Below, piece by piece: positions 5,668-13,228 of a stretch of DNA of 23,904 bases. Position 1 is the stretch's first letter. Every line of letters begins with the position of its first letter. The stretch is from DYEP01 sp040755615 (lineage in GTDB: Bacteria > Bacillota > Sulfobacillia > DUSP01 > DYEP01), in the NCBI GenBank assembly GCA_040755615.1, contig JBFMAL010000041.1, positions 1-23,904 of the forward strand. Reading direction: 5' to 3'. Made by a program: the position numbers and the translations under genes. Below the pieces are notes generated by a model that was not told where the DNA came from, ran no database searches, and was given only the letters and a program-made list of their open reading frames with translations.

Positions 5668-8655
5668 TCAATCACATAAGTGGACAAATGGGCAGCGCGT
5701 ACAATCATTTTTGTTCTTGGGGAATTCCTCCTCGAGTATTCGCTCTGCAGTACTTGCAATGAGGTCGACCGTGGCGCGCAGGGCAGGTTCGGAGTTATCC
5801 ACCGGCAGGATTTCTCCGGTTCTCATATAGTACAGCCAGAGATCGGGCATGGCCTCCCCCCTGTTCATTTCCGACCACGCCATCCCGTATATCCTGAGCT
5901 GGTGGGAGTAGTAATGGAGGTCCTTATCCGAAATCGTTCTGTTGGTTTTGAAATCGATAATCCTGGGGCGCTCTCCATCGCGTATAACCATATCGATGAA
6001 TCCAGACACCAAAAGCAAATGTCCATTTACACTCTGGGGCCAGTGAAACTCCACTTCAAGGTCCTGTGGTAGGACCCGCGCGGTGCTGATCCACGAGCGT
6101 TCATACAGGGATTTTAGGTTTTCCACGTCCGCCCGGTAGTACCTGGCATAAACGTCGGGAGAAAGCCCTGCCCGGAAGGCAAGGCTGGCATCATCCCGGG
6201 GATCTGTCCCCTTGCCAATGTGATGTCTCCGGATCGCCTCGTGCACAAGCTTGCCGAGCAACGCACCGTCAGGGTGCGCAGGCCCCGTGACTCCGCTGTG
6301 TCGCCCGGATATCCCGAGCACACGGGCAAAGTAGTACCGGTGCGGGCAGTCCATGTACTCCTTCAGCGCGGAAAAACTCAGGCAAACAGTCCGCGGTGCA
6401 GCCGCTGAAGGGAGCAGGACAGAAGTTCTGTTTACAAACATAAACCCGACACGATCGGCCGCGCGTTCGCCAGGCGGCAGCACGCCTCGTTCAGAGGACT
6501 GGACCACTGTACCCTCAGCTAAGCTCAAAAGCGTTGCCGCCTCGGGGTCATCCAGCAGCTCCCGCAGGAACTCCTTACCGTTCCCGGCAGCAGGTGACAC
6601 GAGGAAGAGACGCGTCTTTGCCCTGGTGACGGCCACATAGAAAAGACGCCTCTCTTCCTGCTCTTGTTCAAGTATAACCCGTGGTTTGATCCTCGCCTCA
6701 AACCTCTTTGTGTTCTTGCCCCCGGGCGCCTCTTTGCAGATAAGTCCCATACCTGGTTCATAGTATAGCTTGTCGTATCGCGGCTTCAGGGGGAATCTCC
6801 CCCCTTTCAGGTTGCACACAAACACTACCGGAAACTCGAGTCCTTTTGCCTGGTGTATGGTGAGAATGTGGCATGCGTCCAATTCAGTACAAGGCGCTTC
6901 GGGATTCAGCGCCCGCATCTCGCTTGCCACGTCCAGGTATTCAAGCAGGGTATCGAGCCCGGCAAGCGGGTGGCTCTCCTCAAACTCCGCGATAAGCTCA
7001 CCGAAGCTTGACAAGTTGGCTAGCGCACTATCTCTTGCGGGGAAGGGAAGAGAGTTCACCCACGCCAAAAGACCGCTTTCTTCCGCCAACGCCGCATACA
7101 GCCGGGTAAGTCCCGAGCTGCTCGCTTGAGTTCTGAGACGCTCAATTAGGGACACAAGTCGCTGGAACTTTTCATCCTGTTGGGTCCTCAGGAGATCAAA
7201 CAGAAGCAGCCCCGGTATCCTATCTACCTCTAACCCATCGAGCGCGAGTACACTGCGAACGTCTTCCAGTACCGCGCCTGCCAGTACCGACTGAGGGATG
7301 CCAAACAGGGCGGATGATGCGAGCTTGACCAATGCCTGATTATCGTAAGGGTCGTGTATCACTCTGAGGAGAGCGATGGCGTAGCCTGCTTCAATCGATT
7401 CTGACAGTCCTGCGCCGCCTATCGTGTAGTAGGGGATGCCTCGCGCTCTGAGCGCTTCCTCGACAGGGCCCGCGCCGGCCTTGACGCTCCGGAACAAAAT
7501 AGCGATATCCCGAGGCTTTACCCCTGACGCAAGCAACGCCCGGATAGTCTCTGCCACAAACTCTGCCTCATCCCGTTCATCTTCTGCGAGGTATGCAGTC
7601 ACCGCAGGACTATCCGCGCTTCCGGCACTTTGCGCCCTGAGTCGTATGTCCTCAGACTTCCGCAGAAATCTCTCTTCCTTGCAGATGCTTCGATGCGCCA
7701 GTTCGAGTATGGGGCTTGGTGACCTGTAGTTATCCTTCAGGTATATAGTCTTGCCCCCCCACTCGTCAGCCAAAAAGTCGTCCATATTCTCGATCCTGGC
7801 GTTCCTCCAAGCATAAATCGCCTGCTTATCATCACCAACCACCGTGACGTTTGACATGAATCGGTCGCGGGCGATCAATCTGAGAAGCTTAAACTGCGAA
7901 GCGTTCGTATCCTGGAATTCGTCCACCAGAATGTACCTGATCCTCTCACGCAGGCGGCTCGCCAGTTCTGTATCGTTGCTGAGCAGGTTACATGCCTTCA
8001 CCACCAGGTCGGAGAAATCCAGGAGTCCGGAAGACTGAAGGATCGCCTGATAAGAACGGTATATCTGATAAACCAGTTCTGCCGCTTCCCTCTCGTGCTC
8101 AGCCTCGGCTTTTGTGAGCGCTTCCTGCAGGAATTCATCAGGAGTAATAGCTGTATCCTTTAGCTTCATGATCAGCCGGTGCGTCTCCTGATATAGGAAC
8201 TCCGGATTCTCTACAGGAAGGCTCGGAGCTTCCAGCTGATAACCTGTCCTGAGCAATTTGTCTATAGCCTTTCGGAACAAGAGCGCGGCCTCAATGTCGT
8301 CAGCCACTCCAAAAGCAGGATCAAGGCCGGCCGAAACTGGGTTTTCTCTCAGCAGTTTTGCAGCAAACGAGTGAAAGGTGGTGATATCCGCGTCAAGGAA
8401 ATCCTCTTCGCGGCAGAGCCCCATGCGAGTAGCACTTCGGGCGATCCGCATCCTCATCTCGTCGGCAGCCCTGTTGGTGAAAGTAAGAGCAAGTACCCTG
8501 TCAGGGCCGATGCGGAGTGTGCGCAGCGCTTCAATGTACCGAAGGGTGAGCACGGTGGTTTTACCCGTCCCTGCACCTGCTGTGATCTTGAGCGGTCTGT
8601 CAAAAGGATACTCTACTGCCTTTCTTTGATCCTGGTTCAGCGTTTCCTTATCCAT
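5668..8655 (-). CDS. UvrD-type helicase with C-terminal Fe-S RecB-family nuclease domain (AddA/AdnB-like)
   Basis: The 995-residue product has all superfamily 1A helicase motifs: Walker A AGAGTGKTT (26-34), LTFTNRAADEM, DEFQD (245-249), GDDKQAIYAWR (274-284), NYRS (309-312), TIHQAKGLEFPVVFV and LFYVAVTRAK. A C-terminal PD-(D/E)XK domain follows, with LVHEAIRRHH, SGFIDMVI, IDFKT (D901, K903) and QLRIY. C770, C985, C988 and C994 fit the Fe-S staple of AddB-like nucleases. It should unwind and degrade DNA ends for double-strand-break repair with the overlapping upstream gene. I place the start at the ATG at 8655, not the longer frame reaching 8778, because Walker A then lies at the usual distance and AGGAG precedes it. 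It overlaps the upstream gene by 8 bases, which suggests translational coupling. Confidence 0.9.
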   Translation of the reverse strand: MDKETLNQDQRKAVEYPFDRPLKITAGAGTGKTTVLTLRYIEALRTLRIGPDRVLALTFTNRAADEMRMRIARSATRMGLCREEDFLDADITTFHSFAAKLLRENPVSAGLDPAFGVADDIEAALLFRKAIDKLLRTGYQLEAPSLPVENPEFLYQETHRLIMKLKDTAITPDEFLQEALTKAEAEHEREAAELVYQIYRSYQAILQSSGLLDFSDLVVKACNLLSNDTELASRLRERIRYILVDEFQDTNASQFKLLRLIARDRFMSNVTVVGDDKQAIYAWRNARIENMDDFLADEWGGKTIYLKDNYRSPSPILELAHRSICKEERFLRKSEDIRLRAQSAGSADSPAVTAYLAEDERDEAEFVAETIRALLASGVKPRDIAILFRSVKAGAGPVEEALRARGIPYYTIGGAGLSESIEAGYAIALLRVIHDPYDNQALVKLASSALFGIPQSVLAGAVLEDVRSVLALDGLEVDRIPGLLLFDLLRTQQDEKFQRLVSLIERLRTQASSSGLTRLYAALAEESGLLAWVNSLPFPARDSALANLSSFGELIAEFEESHPLAGLDTLLEYLDVASEMRALNPEAPCTELDACHILTIHQAKGLEFPVVFVCNLKGGRFPLKPRYDKLYYEPGMGLICKEAPGGKNTKRFEARIKPRVILEQEQEERRLFYVAVTRAKTRLFLVSPAAGNGKEFLRELLDDPEAATLLSLAEGTVVQSSERGVLPPGERAADRVGFMFVNRTSVLLPSAAAPRTVCLSFSALKEYMDCPHRYYFARVLGISGRHSGVTGPAHPDGALLGKLVHEAIRRHHIGKGTDPRDDASLAFRAGLSPDVYARYYRADVENLKSLYERSWISTARVLPQDLEVEFHWPQSVNGHLLLVSGFIDMVIRDGERPRIIDFKTNRTISDKDLHYYSHQLRIYGMAWSEMNRGEAMPDLWLYYMRTGEILPVDNSEPALRATVDLIASTAERILEEEFPKNKNDCTRCPFVHLCD

Positions 8656-11302
8656 GATCCGTCTCCTGTCCCGGGCAGGCAAAGGTATAGGGGCATCGCG
8701 AGCAGTTCCCCGGTTTGGAGGGCCGGGCTGGGAAACTGCCGGAGAAGATCTCTCCGGAGACTTTACACATCTGTTCAAGCGCCCGATCCATCTGCGCCGG
8801 TGTAATGCTGCACCCCCCCCTGTCCTCTCCGATCCAAATCTCTCGCACGAAGGGCGTGCCGTAACGGGTTATGTTCTCAAGCTGGATTACGCTCACACAG
8901 ACGGGACGATAGCCGAGCTGTGATGCCGCCAGGTAATACAACGGGAGCTGGAAGTCCTCGGGGGACCAGTTCTCGTCGCCATCAGGCATAAACTGCCTGA
9001 TGAGCGCCTTTTCCGAGGCATTACTGCTGCCCGTCTTATAATCCAGGACGACAGCTTCTCCCCCAGGCAACAGATCAATCCTGTCTATTCTGCCAGAGTA
9101 CGTAAACCCGAAATGTGATACCTCAAATACCTTCTCCAGCGAGACAAATGCCCGTTCGGCAGACCACCTATATGCCAAAGGTATGTATCTTTCAAGCACC
9201 TGCATCAGCCTGTGACGCAGACGGTTTACAATAAGTGCGTTGTCGATCCGCATCTCAGCTACTGTCTGTTCCAGCGAAAGCACCGCCAGATCACGAACCC
9301 CATTCACGCTCGTGCAATGCTGCAGTTCGGGGTTTTTGTGAAGTAGAAACAGGCATCTGTGAACGGCTTCGCCAAAACTGAGGGCATGATGGGGTGCCAC
9401 ATCCAGCCTGAGCACTCGCTGGTAGAAGAATCTTCGAGGACACTGCAAATACGCCCTGAGACTGGAAGCGGACAACCTGAAGTGAGCCGGCAGTATCACC
9501 CTGTCATCTTCGTGCAGAGCAGCTGCAACAGCCCGATCCGCCAAAGTAGAGGTTGTCAGCTTCGGCGCCCCGTTCGGTAAAGCGGCGTTCAAAGCTGGTG
9601 CAGGCAGGTACGGGGATGGCAACTCCTCATGGATCCCGTCGTAGCTTCGCGCGTAGCTGATGTGGGAATGCCTGCCAGCGCTGAGTAAACCACTGAACAG
9701 CAGAGCACGGTGCTTCAGGAACTGTCCCTCGTCGGCACTGGGGTGCGGAGGTATGCCCAGGAGGGCGCAGAGCGCGTTCTGGCTATGCCTGTCAAGAATG
9801 TATACGCCCGTTCTTCTGCCGGGATATGCCCTGAGCACCGCAGCGGGTATGAAGATATGCTCGAAGTATCGGCCTACCGCATCTCCGGAACGAATGAACC
9901 AGATGCCCTGCCCTGCGGCAGTGCGTATGCGCGGAGCAAAATACGTAATGCCGTATTCTATCTCTTCAGAAAACCTGCCCAGGTCTTTTTCCCCAGTAAG
10001 CCCCTGAATCTGTACTCCCATTTCTATGATGATGTTTATCTGTTGAAAGTATGCGGGCGCGTTTTTCTGGTTCTGGCACCATCTTAGCAGGTGCTCATAG
10101 TTGGTCACCCTAAATAGCGCTTCGAGTGGGTCGTCAAACGGGCCAGACAAAAGCGATACCAGGGAGCGGGCACGCTCATATCCGGCGGGATCCCTAAACA
10201 TGCGCCTGTCAATGCGTTCCCTTATACCGCTGGTACCTGAACAATACTGAAGCCTCTTCACATCAAGGGAGTCAATGCCCACAACAGGCGAAGACAACAC
10301 CCTCACCAGGGATTCGTCATCTCCCTGCACAGCGCGCAGGCAATCCAGCACAAATGCCAAACATGGACCTTTGGGGCCTGGATCACCGCCCTCATCTCTG
10401 GGCACGCCAAACAGATCCAGGTACTGCTTAATTAGCCTGTCGACGGAAAGCCCTGAAAGCACAATGGCCACCTTATCCGGGCTCACCCCGTCAGAGATCA
10501 GGGCCCTCACACTGTCTGCGAGCCACAGTGCTTCATCGCTGCCCGATCCCAGCGAGACCACCCGGGGCGAATTGCCGGAGATGATACCGGAGGCATCTGT
10601 GCCTTGGGTGGTGTGACCGGGAGAGTGGATGATGAACGCGCCATCCCCTGCGATGGACAAAGCCGCATCGACGAACGGTGCAGGTTGTCGTTCCGGTTCC
10701 ACCAAGACCTTGAGTATGAAGTCAGGCAGGATGAGCTGTTGCATATCAACTGATCGCAGCATCCGAGGGAGGTCGGAGAACCCGATACCCCCCCTCTGGC
10801 GTACCTCTGCGTCATATTCGGCATAGATGCGGGCAACGTCAAGGATCCTGGGCGAGCGGGTCTTAGCCGCCACGTTTATTAAGTCCTTCGGCTCTACGGC
10901 GTTTTCCCTCAGGTGATTGAATAGGGCCAGCATGCCATCGACCGCTCCACGAGTATCAGATACGGAGGCAAGCTCGCTCTTGTAAGGAAAGTAGCGGACG
11001 ATGTGGCGGAGCAGGATCCACTCCCGCCAGCCGTCCCAGAGCTCTGGTTCCCTGCCAGCCTTCCTCAAAAGCTTTATCGCAAGTCCGTCGTACGTCAGGT
11101 TCCAGTCCTCGCCGTAGGCTCCGGGCAGAACGCTACTCAGAACTTCCGCAAAACGTTCCTGGTAGGCCCGGCTGGGAGAGACAATGAACACTTTATCCCG
11201 CCGGGCTCCGCGGGCAGCTACGCGCTCCAGCAGCCGCCGGACTTCCAGGGCCACATCAGTACCCAGTTGAACTGACATGTGAGTAGTCACGTGTTTCGTC
11301 AT
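8648..11302 (-). CDS. AddB/AdnA-like subunit: degenerate helicase fold plus Fe-S RecB-family nuclease
   Basis: The 884-residue partner of the helicase ends in a second PD-(D/E)XK nuclease domain: LSFGEAVHRCL, SGRIDRIDLL, VVLDYKTG (D754, K756) and QLPLYYL, with Fe-S cysteines C621, C867, C870 and C876. The N-terminal part has the layout of an AddB-like motor (VFIVSPSRAYQERF, then WNLTYDGLAIKLLRKAG), but I see no GxGKT/S Walker A, so it probably does not hydrolyse ATP. Known AddB proteins and actinobacterial AdnA also have one impaired motor in a two-subunit machine. It is the first gene of the pair and its stop overlaps the helicase start. The ATG at 11302 has only a weak GGGA upstream; an ATG eight codons in is possible. 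Confidence 0.8.
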   Translation of the reverse strand: MTKHVTTHMSVQLGTDVALEVRRLLERVAARGARRDKVFIVSPSRAYQERFAEVLSSVLPGAYGEDWNLTYDGLAIKLLRKAGREPELWDGWREWILLRHIVRYFPYKSELASVSDTRGAVDGMLALFNHLRENAVEPKDLINVAAKTRSPRILDVARIYAEYDAEVRQRGGIGFSDLPRMLRSVDMQQLILPDFILKVLVEPERQPAPFVDAALSIAGDGAFIIHSPGHTTQGTDASGIISGNSPRVVSLGSGSDEALWLADSVRALISDGVSPDKVAIVLSGLSVDRLIKQYLDLFGVPRDEGGDPGPKGPCLAFVLDCLRAVQGDDESLVRVLSSPVVGIDSLDVKRLQYCSGTSGIRERIDRRMFRDPAGYERARSLVSLLSGPFDDPLEALFRVTNYEHLLRWCQNQKNAPAYFQQINIIIEMGVQIQGLTGEKDLGRFSEEIEYGITYFAPRIRTAAGQGIWFIRSGDAVGRYFEHIFIPAAVLRAYPGRRTGVYILDRHSQNALCALLGIPPHPSADEGQFLKHRALLFSGLLSAGRHSHISYARSYDGIHEELPSPYLPAPALNAALPNGAPKLTTSTLADRAVAAALHEDDRVILPAHFRLSASSLRAYLQCPRRFFYQRVLRLDVAPHHALSFGEAVHRCLFLLHKNPELQHCTSVNGVRDLAVLSLEQTVAEMRIDNALIVNRLRHRLMQVLERYIPLAYRWSAERAFVSLEKVFEVSHFGFTYSGRIDRIDLLPGGEAVVLDYKTGSSNASEKALIRQFMPDGDENWSPEDFQLPLYYLAASQLGYRPVCVSVIQLENITRYGTPFVREIWIGEDRGGCSITPAQMDRALEQMCKVSGEIFSGSFPARPSKPGNCSRCPYTFACPGQETDHG

Positions 11303-11436
11303 GCTCGCAATTCCCTTTTCCGCCGGTTTCTGGATATACTTCTTACATTCCTCGTTCTCCCGCTTTTACCTCCCGGCTCTGCTTGACATTGGCAGGGTTG
11401 CCTTTTGCGTACGCTGAAGAGTGAAGCGGTGATTGC

Positions 11437-11994
11437 TCACTCACACTTTACCAGGTCCAGGATGTTTGCGAGAACCTTGGGTCCGATACCGGATACCTTC
11501 ATCAGGTCTTCTATACGGCCAAAGGGTCCGGACTTTTCGCGGTATTCGACTATCCGTTGAGCGATAGCCGGGCCAATTCCTGGGAGCGACTGGAGCTGTG
11601 CTGCAGTAGCTGTGTTGATGTTTATGAGGGCCTTTCCCTCTCCCTCTTTGATCTCTGAAAGCCAAGGCACCCGGATGCGCTGACCGTCGGATAGCTTAGC
11701 AGCCAGGTTCAGGTGTTCCTCTGCCGCTCCTTCGGCAAAGCCTCCTGATGCCTGGATGGCGTCAACTACCCTGCTACCTTCCGGCAGCTCATACACACCG
11801 GGTGATATGACGGCGCCTGTGACGTGCACGACGATGGTCAGGGACACGCGTGTCTCCTGGACTGTCTCAACCTGCACCACCGGTTTATGGTAACGCGAGT
11901 CCAGCGAGCGAGAGAAGTGTGTGAAGACCATCGCCAGGGCACATACAAGAAGGGCGAGGAGCGCAAGACGTTCCTGCTTGTCGAGAATTGACAT
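11437..11994 (-). CDS. comEA: ComEA-type DNA receptor for natural competence
   Basis: This 185-residue protein has one N-terminal membrane segment (about residues 9-25), an SLBB/soluble ligand-binding domain (VVHVTGAVISPGVYELPEG, 55-73) and a C-terminal pair of helix-hairpin-helix motifs (LPGIGP 137-142 and VSGIGP 167-172). ComEA sits on the outer face of the membrane, binds incoming double-stranded DNA without sequence preference, and passes it to the ComEC channel. comEC usually follows comEA, but here the next gene on the same strand is the AddB-like subunit. The start at 11994 has GAGGTGA 8 bases upstream, and a 9-codon upstream ORF ends in that site. Confidence 0.92.
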   Translation of the reverse strand: MSILDKQERLALLALLVCALAMVFTHFSRSLDSRYHKPVVQVETVQETRVSLTIVVHVTGAVISPGVYELPEGSRVVDAIQASGGFAEGAAEEHLNLAAKLSDGQRIRVPWLSEIKEGEGKALININTATAAQLQSLPGIGPAIAQRIVEYREKSGPFGRIEDLMKVSGIGPKVLANILDLVKCE

Positions 11995-12006
11995 ACCGAT
12001 GTCACC

Positions 12007-12033
12007 TCATAAGGGGAATTCGACATTTCCCAT
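12007..12033 (-). CDS. Nine-codon upstream ORF of comEA
   Basis: On the minus strand GGGAGG precedes an ATG at 12033 by 6 bases. The frame encodes MGNVEFPL and stops at TGA (12007-12009). That TGA lies inside the comEA ribosome binding site GAGGTGA, and comEA starts 12 bases later. This is the layout of a leader peptide coupled to translation of the next gene. It could also be a chance reading frame. Confidence 0.35.
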   Translation of the reverse strand: MGNVEFPL

Positions 12034-12088
12034 ATTTTTCCTCCCGGCGCGCACAAGGCGACCCTGCCTCGAAAAACCTTGTATACTG

Positions 12089-12097
12089 TGGTACAAT
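12089..12097 (+). promoter_or_regulatory. Candidate extended -10 promoter of the PHP gene
   Basis: TGG-TACAAT (12089-12097) fits an extended -10 element (TGn-TATAAT with one mismatch) 55 bases before the PHP start codon. No good -35 is present at 17 bases, which extended -10 promoters can tolerate. Confidence 0.35.
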
Positions 12098-12151
12098 AGA
12101 TTCTGGTTGTGCAGCCGGGGGCGTTGCCTGAAAGATGAGGGGTGATAGGGC

Positions 12152-12928
12152 TTGTCACTGTCAGATTATCACATTCATAGCACTTTTTCCGCAGACGGCT
12201 GCGATAGCATTGATCAAGTCTGCGAACAGGCCATCAGGACGGGTCTTGAGGAAATTTGCATCACCGACCACTTTGATTTCGAGCCTGAAGATCTGGCGTA
12301 CCACCAGCTGGATGTTACACAGTATATTGCTGCCATACAGTCTGCCAGGTCCAGGTACACATCGCTGTCAATAAGGATGGGCGGCGAGTTCTGCTACCAG
12401 AGCTCAAGAAGACATGAGATCGCTGAGAAGGTACGGAACACGCCTCTTGACTACGCGCTTGGCTCCGTCCACTACATCGATGGCCGGCTGCTTCTGCCGA
12501 GCGTTTGTGCAGCGTCTCCCATCCGAGTGTGGGCGAGGTACATTGAGGAAGCCACATCTCTGGCCGGGGCGGGGTTATTCGACGTCATGGCGCACCTTGA
12601 TCTCCCCAAGAGGTACATGCCCGCATCCTGCCGCGTCGCGCCGGAAGCATTCATACCCGTATTGCAGAACCTGGTGGAGACAGGGACAGGTATCGAGATC
12701 AACACCTCAGGCTTTCGTTCCGGCCTCGGAGAACCCCTACCCTCCCTGGCACTGCTTAAGGTGTACAGGTCGATGGGCGGAGAAGTGATCACAGTGGGGT
12801 CAGATGCTCACCAGGCCAAGTATGTGGGATGTCATATCAGGGACTGCCTTGACCTGGCCAAGGCTGCGGGTTTCACGCACTACGCGCGGTTTGTGGAACG
12901 CAGGATCCGGTGGGTAAAAATCGAGTAG
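12152..12928 (+). CDS. PHP-family phosphoesterase, histidinol-phosphatase (HisJ/HisK) type
   Basis: This 258-residue metal-dependent phosphatase has the full PHP ligand set: DYHIHS (H7, H9), TDH (H40), GGEF (E79), GSVH (H107), MAHLD (H148) and GSDAH (D218, H220), which bind a trinuclear metal centre. Length and motif spacing match the histidinol phosphatases of Gram-positive bacteria, the next-to-last step of histidine synthesis. No other his gene is nearby, so a different phosphoester is possible. The start is TTG at 12152, with AGGGGTGA upstream. It diverges from comEA. Confidence 0.85.
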   Translation: MSLSDYHIHSTFSADGCDSIDQVCEQAIRTGLEEICITDHFDFEPEDLAYHQLDVTQYIAAIQSARSRYTSLSIRMGGEFCYQSSRRHEIAEKVRNTPLDYALGSVHYIDGRLLLPSVCAASPIRVWARYIEEATSLAGAGLFDVMAHLDLPKRYMPASCRVAPEAFIPVLQNLVETGTGIEINTSGFRSGLGEPLPSLALLKVYRSMGGEVITVGSDAHQAKYVGCHIRDCLDLAKAAGFTHYARFVERRIRWVKIE

Positions 12929-13228
12929 GGTGGCAGCGCTAGGCCAGCGCTGTCCCTCTCACAGAAGCGCATGCACACGGCCTCTAGCAACTCAATTAAT
13001 GTTCTTAATAACGATGCAGAATGCACACCTCGCCAATTCCGCCACGAAAGGGAAAACTAAGGTAGAAAGCATAAGTAATCTTAAGCACGTGCTTGTTTAC
13101 TACCCCATGGCGCATACCCAATAAGGACAGACCTCACCCTTACGAGCGCCTCACCTACGGATTGCTTTAGTTTCTCTCAACCCGCGGGCTCAGCTAACAT
13201 GCTGATGAGCCTAGCGTCCCCATGCCTC
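12929..13228 (+). other. 300-base intergenic stretch between PHP and leuS
   Basis: No convincing gene. Two inverted repeats lie near the ends of the convergent genes: CAGCGCT/AGCGCTG (12934-12940 and 12946-12952), just after the PHP stop, and GGCTCAGC (13187-13194) with GCTGATGAGCC (13201-13211, 3-base bulge), just after the leuS stop. Neither has a clear U-tract, so they are at best weak terminators. A 64-codon ORF (12930-13124) has no coding features. Confidence 0.4.

Noticed and set aside
8656..8778. 41-residue N-terminal extension of the UvrD-type helicase
   Set aside because: It lies in another frame within the upstream nuclease gene and is Pro/Arg-rich. The ATG at 8655 has AGGAG and normal spacing to Walker A.
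12930..13124. 64-codon plus-strand frame after the PHP gene
   Set aside because: It has no ribosome binding site and no protein-like features.
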